Positions 15,080-25,327 are shown, counted from the stretch's first letter. The stretch: 64,000 nt of DNA from Clostridium sp. 28_17 (GCA_001916065.1 MNRS01000018.1:150590-214589); one strand, 5' to 3'. Made by a program: numbers and translations. The notes: a model not told the origin generated them from the letters alone.

Positions 15080-15928
15080 TTATTTTAAATTTTGAAGAAT
15101 AAATTTCTTCGCTTCCCTATACCCCAACTTATAAAAATAATCCATTTTACTCATATCCAAAAGAGAAATCTTTTTACTTTTAATTTTAATTAAATAATCC
15201 GCCCCACTAAGTTCATGTTTTGAAAGTTCCTTACCCATTAATGCAAAAGAACGAACAGCAACATCAACTAAGTTTTTACAACAACTATCATCAACTTCAT
15301 TTTCAAAAACAACACTTATAACCTTATCAGCACCCAAAAATCTAAGTTCTCTCCAAGGCACATTTTCCCTAATTCCACCATCAACTAATTTTCTATTATT
15401 AAAATCACATGGAGAAAAAACAGATGGAAAACTGCAACTAGCCTGAACACAATTTCCAATATTTGCATCATTTACAAAAATTGTATTATCAGAAAAAGCT
15501 CTTATTTTAGAAGATGTAAAACAAATTACATCACCTGTATTCATATCAACACTTGGAATTGCAAGTGGCATTTTAATATCAGAAATATTATAAATATTTT
15601 TTTTACCACATATTTTATTAATTAATTTTTTTATTGATTTTCCGGAATTTAAACCATCAATTGTTATTATCCCTGTTAAAGTAATTCCAAAAAATAATTT
15701 AAATATATTTTTCAATTCTACATATTTTATTTTTTTACAATATTTTTTAAAAATATAATAAATATCATCTGCTTTATATCCACCTGCATATAAAGTTGCT
15801 ACTATACTTCCCGACGATGTTCCTCCTATATAATTTATTTCTATTTTTTCTTCTTCAAATGCTTTCAGTACTCCAATATGTGCAGCACCTTTTGCTCCAC
15901 CTCCAGATAAAGCTAACCCTAAATTCAT
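15080..15928 (-). CDS. Patatin-like phospholipase family protein (RssA type)
   Basis: A 282-residue patatin-fold hydrolase. The oxyanion loop SGGGAKGAAHIGVL is near residue 8. The nucleophile elbow GTSSG (Ser about residue 41) follows, and the catalytic Asp lies in LVDGGIRENVP near residue 200. These form the Ser-Asp dyad for lipid acyl hydrolysis. The ATG at 15928 is 9 bases inside the longest frame and sits behind AAGGTG. There is no signal peptide, so the enzyme is cytoplasmic or peripheral to the membrane. It diverges from the J-domain gene and its 3' end abuts the locus 2 toxin promoter. The substrate is unknown. Confidence 0.9.
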   Translation of the reverse strand: MNLGLALSGGGAKGAAHIGVLKAFEEEKIEINYIGGTSSGSIVATLYAGGYKADDIYYIFKKYCKKIKYVELKNIFKLFFGITLTGIITIDGLNSGKSIKKLINKICGKKNIYNISDIKMPLAIPSVDMNTGDVICFTSSKIRAFSDNTIFVNDANIGNCVQASCSFPSVFSPCDFNNRKLVDGGIRENVPWRELRFLGADKVISVVFENEVDDSCCKNLVDVAVRSFALMGKELSKHELSGADYLIKIKSKKISLLDMSKMDYFYKLGYREAKKFILQNLK

Positions 15929-16030
15929 AATTATCACCTTATATTATTTTATGAAATAAAAATAAATTTGCAATAATTATTTTTATTTTTTTATTTTTAT
16001 GTTATATTAATAAAGAAGGGATTGATTTAA

Positions 16031-16705
16031 TTGGAACAAAATTATTATGAAATATTGGAAGTAAATAAGAATGCTTCACCAGAAATAATTGAAAAAGCAT
16101 ATAAAACATTAGTTAAAAAATATCATCCAGATTTGCAACAAGATGAAAATAAAAATAAATATGAAGAAAAAATAAAAAAAATAAATGAAGCCTATGATAT
16201 TTTATCAGATTCAGAAAAAAGAAAAAAATATGATTTAAATTTAAAGAATACGGAAATTTCAATTAATGATTATAATTCATTATATCAAGAAAATATTAAT
16301 TTAAAAAATAATTTAAATATATTAAAAGAAAAATTAAATTATTTAAATAATATTCAAAATAATTATGAAAAAAATAATTTAAATTATAATAACTTAGAAA
16401 ATAATAAAAATAATATTAATCAAGAATATTCTGATAATTATTATACAGAAAATTTTAATAACTCTAATTCTGAAAATAATAATGTTAATTATAATGATAT
16501 TAATTACACAAATTATTTTTCTAATTTTTTTGTAAATATTAAAAACAAACTTAAAGATTTATTTGCTTTTTTTATTACTATTTTAATTATTATTTTTATT
16601 TTCTTTATTTTATGGCATATTCCATTCACAAAAAATTATTTAATTAAATTATATAATGAAAATAGTATTTTACAATTTTTTGTTAATTTATTTTTTGGGC
16701 ATTAA
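16031..16705 (+). CDS. Membrane-anchored J-domain protein with Asn-rich linker
   Basis: The TTG start at 16031 follows AAGGGA. Residues 1-66 are a J domain (NYYEILEVNKNASPEIIEKA, HPD in KKYHPDLQ, NEAYDILSDSEKRKKYDLN), which recruits and stimulates DnaK-type chaperones. Residues ~75-165 are strongly asparagine/tyrosine-rich, partly coiled. One transmembrane helix (FAFFITILIIIFIFFILWHI) near residue 180-200 leaves a short tail. The zinc and substrate-binding domains of DnaJ are absent, so this is a type III J protein. The Asn-rich tract is probably driven by the A+T bias. Its client is unknown. Confidence 0.85.
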   Translation: MEQNYYEILEVNKNASPEIIEKAYKTLVKKYHPDLQQDENKNKYEEKIKKINEAYDILSDSEKRKKYDLNLKNTEISINDYNSLYQENINLKNNLNILKEKLNYLNNIQNNYEKNNLNYNNLENNKNNINQEYSDNYYTENFNNSNSENNNVNYNDINYTNYFSNFFVNIKNKLKDLFAFFITILIIIFIFFILWHIPFTKNYLIKLYNENSILQFFVNLFFGH

Positions 16706-16757
16706 AATAAATTAAATAATTATTTAAAAAAATAATCATAAAATACTTTATAAAATA

Positions 16758-16810
16758 AAAAATATTATATATTGGAAAATTTTTACTTTTTTCGAATATA
16801 TAATATTTTT
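16758..16810. terminator. A+T-rich bidirectional hairpin
   Basis: AAAAATATTATATATT near 16758 pairs with AATATATAATATTTTT (16795-16810) around a 21-base loop. It lies between the convergent J-domain gene and the Rpn-type pseudogene and probably ends both. A similar A+T palindrome occurs around 17905-17950 on the other side of the pseudogene. Confidence 0.55.
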
Positions 16811-16833
16811 ATATTTCAAACAATTTTATAATT

Positions 16834-17729
16834 TTATAATTTTTCTAATTCTTCTTTTGTTAGCCCTGTTGCATGAATTATCACATTAATATCTATTTTT
16901 TGTTGTAATAATTTTCTTGCTACATTTTCTTTTTCTTCTTTTTTTCCTTTTTCTCTCCCGTTTAATTTCTCCTTCTTTAATGCCTTCTTTAATTCCTTCT
17001 TCTCTTCCTTCTTTTATCCCCTTATAATACCCTGCATCTTCTGTTGCTTTCTGGTCCATTATATATTTTTCTCTTAATTCTGCTAAATATCTTTCATGCT
17101 CATCACTACTTATTTTTTCTAATTCTTTTTGTGCTTTTTTTATTGCTGCATTTTCATCCATATTTACCACCTCTGGATTTTCTATAAATTTTAACCATGA
17201 GTCCACTTTTTTCTTTTTATTTTCTTTGTATTTTATGAACTTTGGTAACTCAATTATATACAATTCCATGACATCTGTCAATATAACTTGGCGGTATTCT
17301 TCCTCTCTTATTTGCCATTTTGTTTGATATTTTGGGATTTGTTTTAATGATTCTAATTCATAATCTGTTATTAATATTGCTATTGTTTTTTCTAATTTTG
17401 AATAATCTTTTCCTGCTTTTATACTTTTACTAAATAATCTACTCCAGTAAAATAATAATCTTCTTTCTATATCGTTTTTATCTACTACTTGCATCTCTAT
17501 ATCACAATTAATATTACTGTCTATTTTTGCTTTGATATCTAAAATTCCTACTTTATCATCGAATAAATCTTTTTCAAGTATCGTATTATTATCTAATTCT
17601 ACATTTGTTATTTCTTTTCCGACTATTGAGCTTATTAATGAAGCTGTTATATCCTCATTTCCTATTTGCCCAAATATTCTTTTGAATACATAGTCATTTT
17701 TGGGGTTTAATAATTTTACTATGCTGCAT
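16834..17729 (-). pseudogene. PD-(D/E)XK nuclease family (Rpn/transposase-like) gene with two frameshifts
   Basis: The largest open piece (16886-17494) gives MQVVDKNDIERRLLFYWSRL, ..WQIREEEYRQVILTD.. and GIKEGREEGIKEGIKEGEI, all typical of the Rpn/PD-(D/E)XK 'transposase' family. In the same frame upstream, the N-terminal LLNPKNDYVFKRIFGQIGNE and the catalytic stretch DKVGILDIKAKIDSNINCDI are intact but have no start codon. The ATG at 17729 behind AAGGA reads 11 residues in another frame and then stops. At the 3' end the proper tail (ENVARKLLQQKIDINVIIHA) is in a third frame after about 16960. Two indels are needed to rebuild the ~298-residue protein, so the gene is probably dead. Confidence 0.75.
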
Positions 17730-17971
17730 TCCTTCTTTCTTTCTTTATTTATTTTTTTTTGAAACTTCGGCAGATTTGCCTTAATTTGAATTAATAAAAT
17801 TATGTTTGAAATATAATATAATTATATTAACATAAAAAGTTAATTTATGCAATAGATTTTTTTATTTATTTTTTTATTTGTTTTTTATTTTAAAAATAAA
17901 TAATATTATATACAAAAAATTAAAATATTTTCTAATATATAATATTATTTATTTTTTAAAAATCACAAAAA
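17730..17971. other. A+T-rich spacer
   Basis: A 240-base spacer upstream of the Rpn-type pseudogene and downstream of the ABC permease. It holds a near-palindrome AATAATATTATATA ... TATATAATATTATT (about 17897-17950) that could end the exporter transcript. Nothing else is seen. Confidence 0.5.
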
Positions 17972-19663
17972 TTAATTATTTATTTTATTAAAAAATTTAT
18001 TAATATTAATTTTAATAATTTTATTAAATAATAAAATAAAAACAAATAAAATTAAAATAATTAATAAACAAGAATAAATTAGTTTAATATCCTTTAATAC
18101 CTTATAAAAATACACCAAAATTAAAATACTAATAACACTAAAACCATATTGAAAAATTTTATTATTACTCTTAGTAGCCTCATAATCTGACTTCCAATTT
18201 AAATTAGGACGCCATAAATCAACTAAAACCATTAATTCACTATTAATAATATTAAATAAATTAGAAATAATAAAAATTAAAAATAAATAAATTAAATCAA
18301 ATTTAGGTAAAATAATTTTAATTAAAATTAAAATAAATAAAATTAAAATATTATTAATAATTATTTGTGGCACACTTTTATAAATAAATTGTTTAAACAA
18401 ATCTACCGGTATAAATTTTAAATAATTTGCATTTTTTCCTTCTCTAGAAATCGCTGTTATAGAAATATTTGATATTGCAAATATTAATTGTATAATTGCA
18501 ATTAATATACAAATAACATTTAAATCAACCGAAAATTCAATTTTTTCTCCAATTAAATTAGAATTTAAAATTAATTGTAAATTCGGTAACATGGCTATTA
18601 CTATAATTGTAAGGGAAATTATTAAAATAAAAATTGGTAAAATACATTGCATAAAAAATATTGGATTTTTAAATAATAATTTAAATTCTTTTTTAATATA
18701 TGATTTTTTAATATTTAATTTTTTTGATTTTTTTTCTATTATATTTTTTTTATTTTTATTTAAAAAATAATAATTATTATTTTTTAAAATATTTTTTAAA
18801 TAATATTTTTTTCCAACAAAAATAAATAAAATAAAAAATAAAAAATCAATAAAAATAATTTTTAATAAATTAAAAACTGAATTTAATTCATTATAATTAT
18901 TTAAAAAATTAATTGTTGGATTTAATTCCAAAAAATAATTATAAATATTTTTTAATTTATCATAAAATCCACTAAATATTTGCACTAATTCTTCCTGATT
19001 TAAATTTTCATTTTTTTGTGTTTTATTAATAAAAATACTTCCAATTTTAAATTCTACAAAAAATACAAATATAATAAATATTATTGTAATTATTATTTGA
19101 AAAATATCTTTATTTTTTATTAATTTAGATAATTTCATAAATAACATTGTTATTATACTTACAAATAATGCTGGCAAAACTGGAAAAATTAATAAAATTA
19201 TAATTAAATATAAATAATATATTATTCCAGCATATGTACAAATTCCATAAATAATTAATGGAAATAGTGCAAAAATAATTTCCGAAAAATATAAATTAAT
19301 TACTAATGTATTAAATTTTGAAATTAATAATTCTTCAGTTTTTATTGGCAAAGGCAGTAAAACTTCTAAATCTCGTGAAAAGAAATATACATTTGTACTT
19401 GCCAAAATTACTTGAAAAATCATTATTATCATTATTATTAAAAAGAAAAAGTTTAAAAATAATGTAGGTTGTCCAATTTTTACTAATTCATCCACTATCA
19501 TATAACTCAAATATGATAATGCTACCATAACAATTACCAAAAACCAAATAAAAATTGATTTTTTATTAATTTTATTTGTTTTTGGATCGATTATATATGG
19601 ATTTTGAAAAGAATTTAAAAAAAGAATTTTTGTTAAATTAAATATATTTTTTATTTTACTCAT
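17972..19663 (-). CDS. ABC-type exporter permease
   Basis: A 563-residue integral membrane protein with roughly a dozen hydrophobic segments. They fall in two halves separated by a charged, Asn/Lys-rich cytoplasmic stretch around residues 290-330. The N-terminal part includes VYFFSRDLEVLLPLPIKTEE, a hallmark of the large two-half ABC-2 exporter permeases of Clostridia. Its ATG overlaps the last 8 bases of the ATPase gene, so the two are translationally coupled and form one transporter. Substrate is unknown. Linearmycin/bacitracin-type resistance or general export are the usual roles for such pairs. Confidence 0.85.
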   Translation of the reverse strand: MSKIKNIFNLTKILFLNSFQNPYIIDPKTNKINKKSIFIWFLVIVMVALSYLSYMIVDELVKIGQPTLFLNFFFLIIMIIMIFQVILASTNVYFFSRDLEVLLPLPIKTEELLISKFNTLVINLYFSEIIFALFPLIIYGICTYAGIIYYLYLIIILLIFPVLPALFVSIITMLFMKLSKLIKNKDIFQIIITIIFIIFVFFVEFKIGSIFINKTQKNENLNQEELVQIFSGFYDKLKNIYNYFLELNPTINFLNNYNELNSVFNLLKIIFIDFLFFILFIFVGKKYYLKNILKNNNYYFLNKNKKNIIEKKSKKLNIKKSYIKKEFKLLFKNPIFFMQCILPIFILIISLTIIVIAMLPNLQLILNSNLIGEKIEFSVDLNVICILIAIIQLIFAISNISITAISREGKNANYLKFIPVDLFKQFIYKSVPQIIINNILILFILILIKIILPKFDLIYLFLIFIISNLFNIINSELMVLVDLWRPNLNWKSDYEATKSNNKIFQYGFSVISILILVYFYKVLKDIKLIYSCLLIILILFVFILLFNKIIKININKFFNKINN

Positions 19664-20381
19664 TTTCTACAATCTCCATAAATAATTCTTCTAATGATTT
19701 ATTTTCTTTTAATTCTTTTTTCAAATCTTCATATGTTCCTACAAATAATAATTTTCCTTTATCTATAATACCTATTCTATCACATAATCTTTCTGCTACG
19801 TCCAAAATATGCGTTGAGAAAAATACTGTATTCTTTTGATTTGCATGTTCTCTCATCATATTTTTTAGTTCAAATGAAGATTTTGGATCAAGTCCAGTCA
19901 TTGGTTCATCTAAAATCCAGTTTTTAGGATTATGCAATAATACTCCAATTATTATTAATTTTTGCCTCATTCCATGAGAATAACTTTCTATTTTGTTGTT
20001 TAATACATTATTTATTTCAAATTTTTCCGATAGTTCTTTTATTCTTTTAACCCTATCTTGTGTTGATACTTCATATATGTCTGCCATAAAATTTAAGTAT
20101 TCGATACCTTTTAGTTTTAAAAATACATCTGGATTGTCTGGTACTAGGCCTATTTGTTTTTTTGCCTCTATTGGTTCTTTTTTTATGCTTTTGCCGTCTA
20201 TCAAAATGTCTCCTTTGTCTATTTCTAGTATTCCTGTTATCATTTTTATTGTGGTTGTTTTTCCGGCTCCATTTGGTCCTAGAAATCCAAATATTTCTCC
20301 GTCTTTTATTTCTAAATTGATATCGTTTATTACTTTTTTATTTTTTTTGTATTCTTTTGATATGTTTTTTATTTCTATCAT
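19656..20381 (-). CDS. ABC transporter ATP-binding protein
   Basis: A 241-residue nucleotide-binding subunit. Walker A is GPNGAGKTTTIKM, the Q-loop lies in KKQIGLVPDNPDVF, the signature SYSHGMRQKLIII is a variant of LSGGQ, Walker B/D-loop is NWILDEPMTGLDPKS and the switch His is in FFSTHILDVAERLCD. This is the ABC-2 exporter (CcmA) class. I chose the ATG at 20381 because AAGGAG lies 8 bases upstream. GTG and ATG codons a little further 5' overlap that site. It pairs with the downstream permease. Confidence 0.93.
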   Translation of the reverse strand: MIEIKNISKEYKKNKKVINDINLEIKDGEIFGFLGPNGAGKTTTIKMITGILEIDKGDILIDGKSIKKEPIEAKKQIGLVPDNPDVFLKLKGIEYLNFMADIYEVSTQDRVKRIKELSEKFEINNVLNNKIESYSHGMRQKLIIIGVLLHNPKNWILDEPMTGLDPKSSFELKNMMREHANQKNTVFFSTHILDVAERLCDRIGIIDKGKLLFVGTYEDLKKELKENKSLEELFMEIVENE

Positions 20382-20390
20382 TGGCATCAC

Positions 20391-20776
20391 TCCTTATCCA
20401 TATTCTAACATAGCATAGAAAAAAATACAATAACAAAAATTCTACAATATTTTCAATATTGCACAATGGTAATATATAAAAATTTAGATTCAATCGTTTT
20501 TATAATTTTTAAATATTGTAAATGTTTTTTTATTATAATATTATAAATTTTATACTTATTTAATAATTTTAGAAACTGGACTTACAGCAGTATATTTAGC
20601 AGTTTTACCATTAGAAAAAAAATAAATGATAGTAAAATTATTATCATTTCCTTTTTTATTATTACTGAAATATTTTTCTGTTTTTTAAATAATCTTTCAC
20701 TTTGATTTAATTGTTCTTTATATTTTAAAAAAATTTCTAACTATATTTTTACAGTTAGAAATTTTTTCTTATTATT
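20391..20776. other. A+T-rich intergenic region upstream of the ABC operon
   Basis: A 386-base spacer between the divergently placed ABC operon promoter region and the end of the T4SS-associated gene. A short minus-strand frame (about 21 residues, MIIILLSFIFFLMVKLLN...) with an AAGGA site is visible near 20600-20660 but lacks a clear promoter, so I do not call it. Otherwise only the terminator at 20731-20769 is recognisable. Confidence 0.4.
20731..20769. terminator. Terminator at the end of the T4SS operon
   Basis: AAATTTCTAACT (20731-20742) and AGTTAGAAATTT (20753-20764) form a perfect 12-bp stem. T-runs follow on both strands. It lies immediately after the last gene of the minus-strand operon that starts at 34526. 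Confidence 0.8.
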
Positions 20777-22120
20777 TTATACACTAAATGACATTTTGAA
20801 ATCGTAATTGTCATTTAATTGCATTATTATTGTTACATTCGAACTTGCTTCATCATTAATTAGTAATTTGTATGTATAAACTCCTCCTAAATCTTTAAAT
20901 TCATCATATGTAATCTCATCACTCGTAAATACTTTTTGAATATATTCTTTAAATTTATCTATACTATCAAAATAATTTTTCTTAAATGTATCGTCTAATT
21001 TATTATAAATGTAATTATAATCTTTTTCTTTTATAGCACTTTTTATTTTTTCAATATTCATACCAACCTTAACCTGATCAGTTGCACTATCATATTTCTT
21101 TTTAAACTCTGGTATATTTACAGAATATGTATCTAACAACAATCCATAATTCATAATGCCTTTTTCATTAAATATATAATAATTACCATCACCATCCTGG
21201 CACACATATTCTTTATAGTTTTCATAATTATTTATTTGATATTTAGACAATTTCAATTTTACATTTCTTATTATATTTTGTTTAGCATATGTCAAAAAAT
21301 TTTCATAACTACCAAATCTGGCATTTCTATATTCTTCATCTAAATTATTATATGCTGTTTCTTGGTCATATAAAACCTCACTTTGATATTTTCCAAGTAA
21401 ATCTTGTATATATGTTTGGTCAGAAATATTTTTATAATCATATATATTAGTATCATTTTTTTCTATATTTTCATCAAATTTCCATTCAACATTTTCACCA
21501 ACTTTTATATTAGCATAATTATCTTTTATATAATTATTTAAAAATATCGAAAATGTTTTGCTTACTAAATCTAATTTTAACATAATCATAAAATCAGACA
21601 TATTTTTAGTTTTCTGTTCCATTAATCTACCTTTTACAACGTAAACTGAAACATTTGTATTTATTTGACTTACATACATTTCATTAATATCAACTTTAGA
21701 ATTCTTAACTTTATCAATTTTTTCAAGAAGATTATCCTCTGTTATAGAATATTTATTAATATAATCCTTATCTAGCATTTTTAAGAGTTTTTCTACAGAT
21801 TCACTTTTATCTTCTTCTGTTGTTTCAACCTCAGTATACTCTTCTGGATATTGTGAGTTTTGGTTTGTACTATCGTCAAAAATACTTCCATAATACGTAT
21901 AGAATTTATCAACGCACTGCTTTACAGAATAATATTCATTTCTTGAAGTAACTAATTTTAATTGGTTGTCAAAATTTTCTGTTTCTTCGTCCGTACTACC
22001 TGTTTCATCTATATTATAGATTAATTTTGCTTTATTAAAATAGATTATTACTAATATAGAAACAATTATCATTACAATTATTATTACAAAAAATATTATT
22101 ATTTTTTTTAATTTTGTCAT
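20777..22120 (-). CDS. T4SS-associated membrane-anchored protein with repeated NTF2-like regions
   Basis: A 447-residue protein with one N-terminal transmembrane helix (IIIFFVIIIVMIIVSILVII) and a long extracytoplasmic part with a Glu/Thr-rich linker around residues 90-110. Several blocks resemble each other and the paralogue at 25328-26284: a short helix ending in a Tyr/Phe-rich segment, then beta-strand patterns, e.g. YNNLDEEYRNARFGSYENFL and YNKLDDTFKKNYFDSIDKFK. Such NTF2-like folds are used by VirB8-type scaffold proteins. I infer a VirB8-like assembly role from position as last gene of the T4SS operon. No homologue is named with certainty. Confidence 0.6.
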   Translation of the reverse strand: MTKLKKIIIFFVIIIVMIIVSILVIIYFNKAKLIYNIDETGSTDEETENFDNQLKLVTSRNEYYSVKQCVDKFYTYYGSIFDDSTNQNSQYPEEYTEVETTEEDKSESVEKLLKMLDKDYINKYSITEDNLLEKIDKVKNSKVDINEMYVSQINTNVSVYVVKGRLMEQKTKNMSDFMIMLKLDLVSKTFSIFLNNYIKDNYANIKVGENVEWKFDENIEKNDTNIYDYKNISDQTYIQDLLGKYQSEVLYDQETAYNNLDEEYRNARFGSYENFLTYAKQNIIRNVKLKLSKYQINNYENYKEYVCQDGDGNYYIFNEKGIMNYGLLLDTYSVNIPEFKKKYDSATDQVKVGMNIEKIKSAIKEKDYNYIYNKLDDTFKKNYFDSIDKFKEYIQKVFTSDEITYDEFKDLGGVYTYKLLINDEASSNVTIIMQLNDNYDFKMSFSV

Positions 22121-22138
22121 GTAAAACTCCTTACTATT

Positions 22139-25100
22139 TTATTTTACAGGTCTTAGTGCATAATTAAATGCTCTTGTTCTTTTTGCTGGTGATGCATTTC
22201 TAATTGCATTACCACTACCTGCATTGTATATCTTATTATCGCCTGCATATATTTCAACATGGCTACTATAACATAGCACATCTCCTGCTTGCAAATCTGC
22301 TTCATTTGTTATCATTTGAAAACCTTTGCTTTTCATAATTTGTTGTAACCCTGAAGCACTATCATTATGTTCTGAATCACTTAAATATCCAGCCTCTTGT
22401 AATACCCAAGAAACATATGTAGCACAACATGTATGGTGATATCCAGTTTTTGATGCTTCAAATGTACTGTTTAATCCATGTCCTCCTCCTGAACATTCCT
22501 CATAACTATTTCCTCCATATACACAATACGTATACTTATTTTGTTCCATATAACTATGTATTTTTTGTGCTACCTCTATTACAGTTCCACCACCTTCAGA
22601 GTGCCATTTATTAATAGTATCATAATAACCTGTTTGGAATAGTGTCCACTCTGACTTTCTTCTTCTTTCTAAACCTCTGCTAAAAGCTCCTTTAACGGTG
22701 TTTGGTAAATACATATATGTTGTATATAGCTGATGACCAAAATCGGCATTCGAATCTTTTTTACTGAATTTATCATCTCTGCTCTGATCCCAAAAAGAAT
22801 TATATGCTTCAACAAAATTTTTACCATTTCTTTTTGATACTGCACCACTGGTTCCCGCATTATATGCTCTAGAAATCAATGCATTTATTTGGTATTCTGT
22901 TAAATTCAATCCCGCAACTGCATTTCTAATACCATTTCCTTTTTCTTCAACTTCCATTTTTTCAATAGAATCCACAAAATCTTTATCTATCTCTGCACCT
23001 AATGCCAATGTATATCCTGCTTGTTTAAACAATTCTGTATGTCCACAATTATAAATATCAACACCATATCCTACAACTAAATTTCCATATCCATCATCTT
23101 CTATTTTATATTTTGTTCCATCCGCACTGGTTGGTGGGTTTGCCCCTTCCCAACTATGTATATACTCAATTAATAAATCTGATGCACTTCCAGACGAATC
23201 AAAATCAACAAATCCATTTGAATCAAATATAGAAAATTCAAATTCTGTAACTCCATAATTCTTTCCAGTAACTTTATAAAACAAATACTTAGTTAAATCA
23301 ATAAAATCATCACCTAATCCATTGCCTCTCATTATCTTCCATAACCAACTCGTAGCATCATCAGTCAAATAATCTTTAGCCTCTCTATGTTTTCCTTTTC
23401 TTAAAATCTTAACAAAATTATCTTTATCAGCATCTTTATCATCCTTAGGATTACTAACAGGAGTCTTAGAAACATACTTCTGTTCAGAAACAGTATTAGT
23501 AGTTGACTCTTTTCTCTCAATTTTACGCTGAAATCTCTCAACACTAACATAGGTTGCTGTAACCTGAAGAGGTTGTTCTGTCTCAGTAGTAGAAGATGTA
23601 CCACCTGAAGTACTAGATCCACCATTATTAGGAGTCAATGTAACATTATCATTTATATTTTCTCCAGAAAGAACGCCACCAAATACAGAATTAGTAGATT
23701 TTGAACCACTACTAAAATTTGGTTTTTTAGTATTACCACTAGCACTTGGTACCCTTGAATTACTATCAGTCCCCATAGTCTGTGCTCTACTTGAAGTAGG
23801 CTTATGTTTCTCAATATAATCGGTTGTTATTTTAATCATTTCTTTAGCATGATCACAATTTAGCAATAATGCATTATCTTTAGAATTTCCAGAACCTTCC
23901 TCTTGTGGCTCATACTCTGTCTCTTTAGGATCCATATCCTTTGTATTAGATTCATTTGATGTTACCTGTGCTTCCTGATATGTATATTCTTGGCTATAAT
24001 CAACTATCCATACATCTGCCTTTGTCAACGCAAATTCTACTCTATTAATTTTATTGACCACAGTATGTGTAATTTTATAATCAGTATCTTCTGTTTCAAC
24101 ATCCGGATCTTTCTTTATTCCGATAGTAGGAGTTTCCCTATTATCTGGCCACCAGTACCCATTAGTTGGAACATTATTCACACCATAAGTAGTTGACGGC
24201 GTTACATCAACACGTGTATCAGTTCTATTTTGCTTTTTATATGTGAACACATCAGTATCAGTTGTGGTTGTAACATTATCATAAATAGATATTGTGATTT
24301 TACTATTTTCAACCAAATCTGCAAGTTCTAAAACAAAATTTCTGTCTCTACCAATAACCAATAATGACCATAAATATTTAAAAGGCATTACATATTTTTG
24401 AGTTGCATTTTTATAATTAATTTTCTCAGTTCCAATAGATACAGTTGTTTTTTCATAATTACCATCTGAACCTTTATCACTTTCACTTAAGTCAGGTGCA
24501 TAATCACTTAAAACCATTTTACTATCATTAGATTCAAGGGTTTCTGTAGTTGTATTCTTGTAAGCAATAACCGCATTTTGTTCCTCATCTAAAGTGAAAT
24601 AATCTAAAGCCTTATCGTCGCCATTACTAACATAACTATTAAAAGTTTCTGCTTTAATAAATTTCAACGTTTTACTTTTACCACCTTCTTGTGGATATCT
24701 CTCGAACTGAATTATACCATCCAATTTTTTCCTACCATTTGCATCAGTTGCTCCGTCTCCCATTTTAGGGTATTGAGTTATAATTTCCGCATTTAGTAAT
24801 TTTTCTAGTTCCTCTGGTTTCTTTAAATAATCAGAGTAAACATCATCCATACACCATAATATTTCTGCTTCAGTTAATTCATTTAAACTTGTAACTTTTG
24901 GTTTCTTTTTCAACTTTTTATTGATTTTCAAAACATCAATAATTTCCTCATCTGTCATACCACTAATTTTATCTTCAGAGAATTTTCTATCTATTAATGC
25001 ATCTTTAATTAATGCATTTTTATCAACCTTTAATCCTCCGCCACTGCCATCATCATAAACAGTTGGTGAAACATTACTTTCGTATCTTGTTGAACCTCTT

Positions 25101-25291
25101 TTTTCGTCATTATCATTAGTCTGCCATTCTTCTCCATCATTAATTACTTTAAAATAATCCATTGCAGAAATAAAAATTAGTACAAGAATAATTATAATAA
25201 CAATAAGAAGTTTTTTTGCTTTAAATACAGACTTTAAAACATTTTTTATTTTTTTCTTAACATTAGGTATATCTTTTTCTAAATCTTCCAT
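22139..25291 (-). CDS. T4SS peptidoglycan hydrolase: lysozyme-like + NlpC/P60 (CwlT/VirB1-like)
   Basis: A 1050-residue membrane-anchored wall hydrolase. One transmembrane helix lies at residues ~30-50, then about 600 residues of repetitive Ser/Thr/Asp-rich, probably surface-exposed sequence. A phage-lysozyme-like domain follows (LLIEYIHSWEGANPP with the catalytic Glu, NLVVGYGVDIYNCGH, NALISRAYNAGTSG). The C-terminal NlpC/P60 domain has the active Cys in HTCCATYVSWVLQEAG and His in YSSHVEIYAGDNK. CwlT of ICEBs1 has the same muramidase + peptidase pairing and opens the wall for the conjugation channel. AGGAGGTG precedes the ATG. The exceptional N-terminal length may indicate an added adhesin-like function. 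Confidence 0.85.
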   Translation of the reverse strand: MEDLEKDIPNVKKKIKNVLKSVFKAKKLLIVIIIILVLIFISAMDYFKVINDGEEWQTNDNDEKRGSTRYESNVSPTVYDDGSGGGLKVDKNALIKDALIDRKFSEDKISGMTDEEIIDVLKINKKLKKKPKVTSLNELTEAEILWCMDDVYSDYLKKPEELEKLLNAEIITQYPKMGDGATDANGRKKLDGIIQFERYPQEGGKSKTLKFIKAETFNSYVSNGDDKALDYFTLDEEQNAVIAYKNTTTETLESNDSKMVLSDYAPDLSESDKGSDGNYEKTTVSIGTEKINYKNATQKYVMPFKYLWSLLVIGRDRNFVLELADLVENSKITISIYDNVTTTTDTDVFTYKKQNRTDTRVDVTPSTTYGVNNVPTNGYWWPDNRETPTIGIKKDPDVETEDTDYKITHTVVNKINRVEFALTKADVWIVDYSQEYTYQEAQVTSNESNTKDMDPKETEYEPQEEGSGNSKDNALLLNCDHAKEMIKITTDYIEKHKPTSSRAQTMGTDSNSRVPSASGNTKKPNFSSGSKSTNSVFGGVLSGENINDNVTLTPNNGGSSTSGGTSSTTETEQPLQVTATYVSVERFQRKIERKESTTNTVSEQKYVSKTPVSNPKDDKDADKDNFVKILRKGKHREAKDYLTDDATSWLWKIMRGNGLGDDFIDLTKYLFYKVTGKNYGVTEFEFSIFDSNGFVDFDSSGSASDLLIEYIHSWEGANPPTSADGTKYKIEDDGYGNLVVGYGVDIYNCGHTELFKQAGYTLALGAEIDKDFVDSIEKMEVEEKGNGIRNAVAGLNLTEYQINALISRAYNAGTSGAVSKRNGKNFVEAYNSFWDQSRDDKFSKKDSNADFGHQLYTTYMYLPNTVKGAFSRGLERRRKSEWTLFQTGYYDTINKWHSEGGGTVIEVAQKIHSYMEQNKYTYCVYGGNSYEECSGGGHGLNSTFEASKTGYHHTCCATYVSWVLQEAGYLSDSEHNDSASGLQQIMKSKGFQMITNEADLQAGDVLCYSSHVEIYAGDNKIYNAGSGNAIRNASPAKRTRAFNYALRPVK

Positions 25292-25327
25292 GTTCCACCT
25301 CCTTTTGAGTTTGTAAATTTTTGGATT

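Noticed and set aside
20595..20665. 21-residue hydrophobic frame upstream of the ABC operon
   Set aside because: Weak ribosome site, no matching promoter, no convergent RNA. Short I/L/F frames are expected by chance in such A+T-rich DNA.
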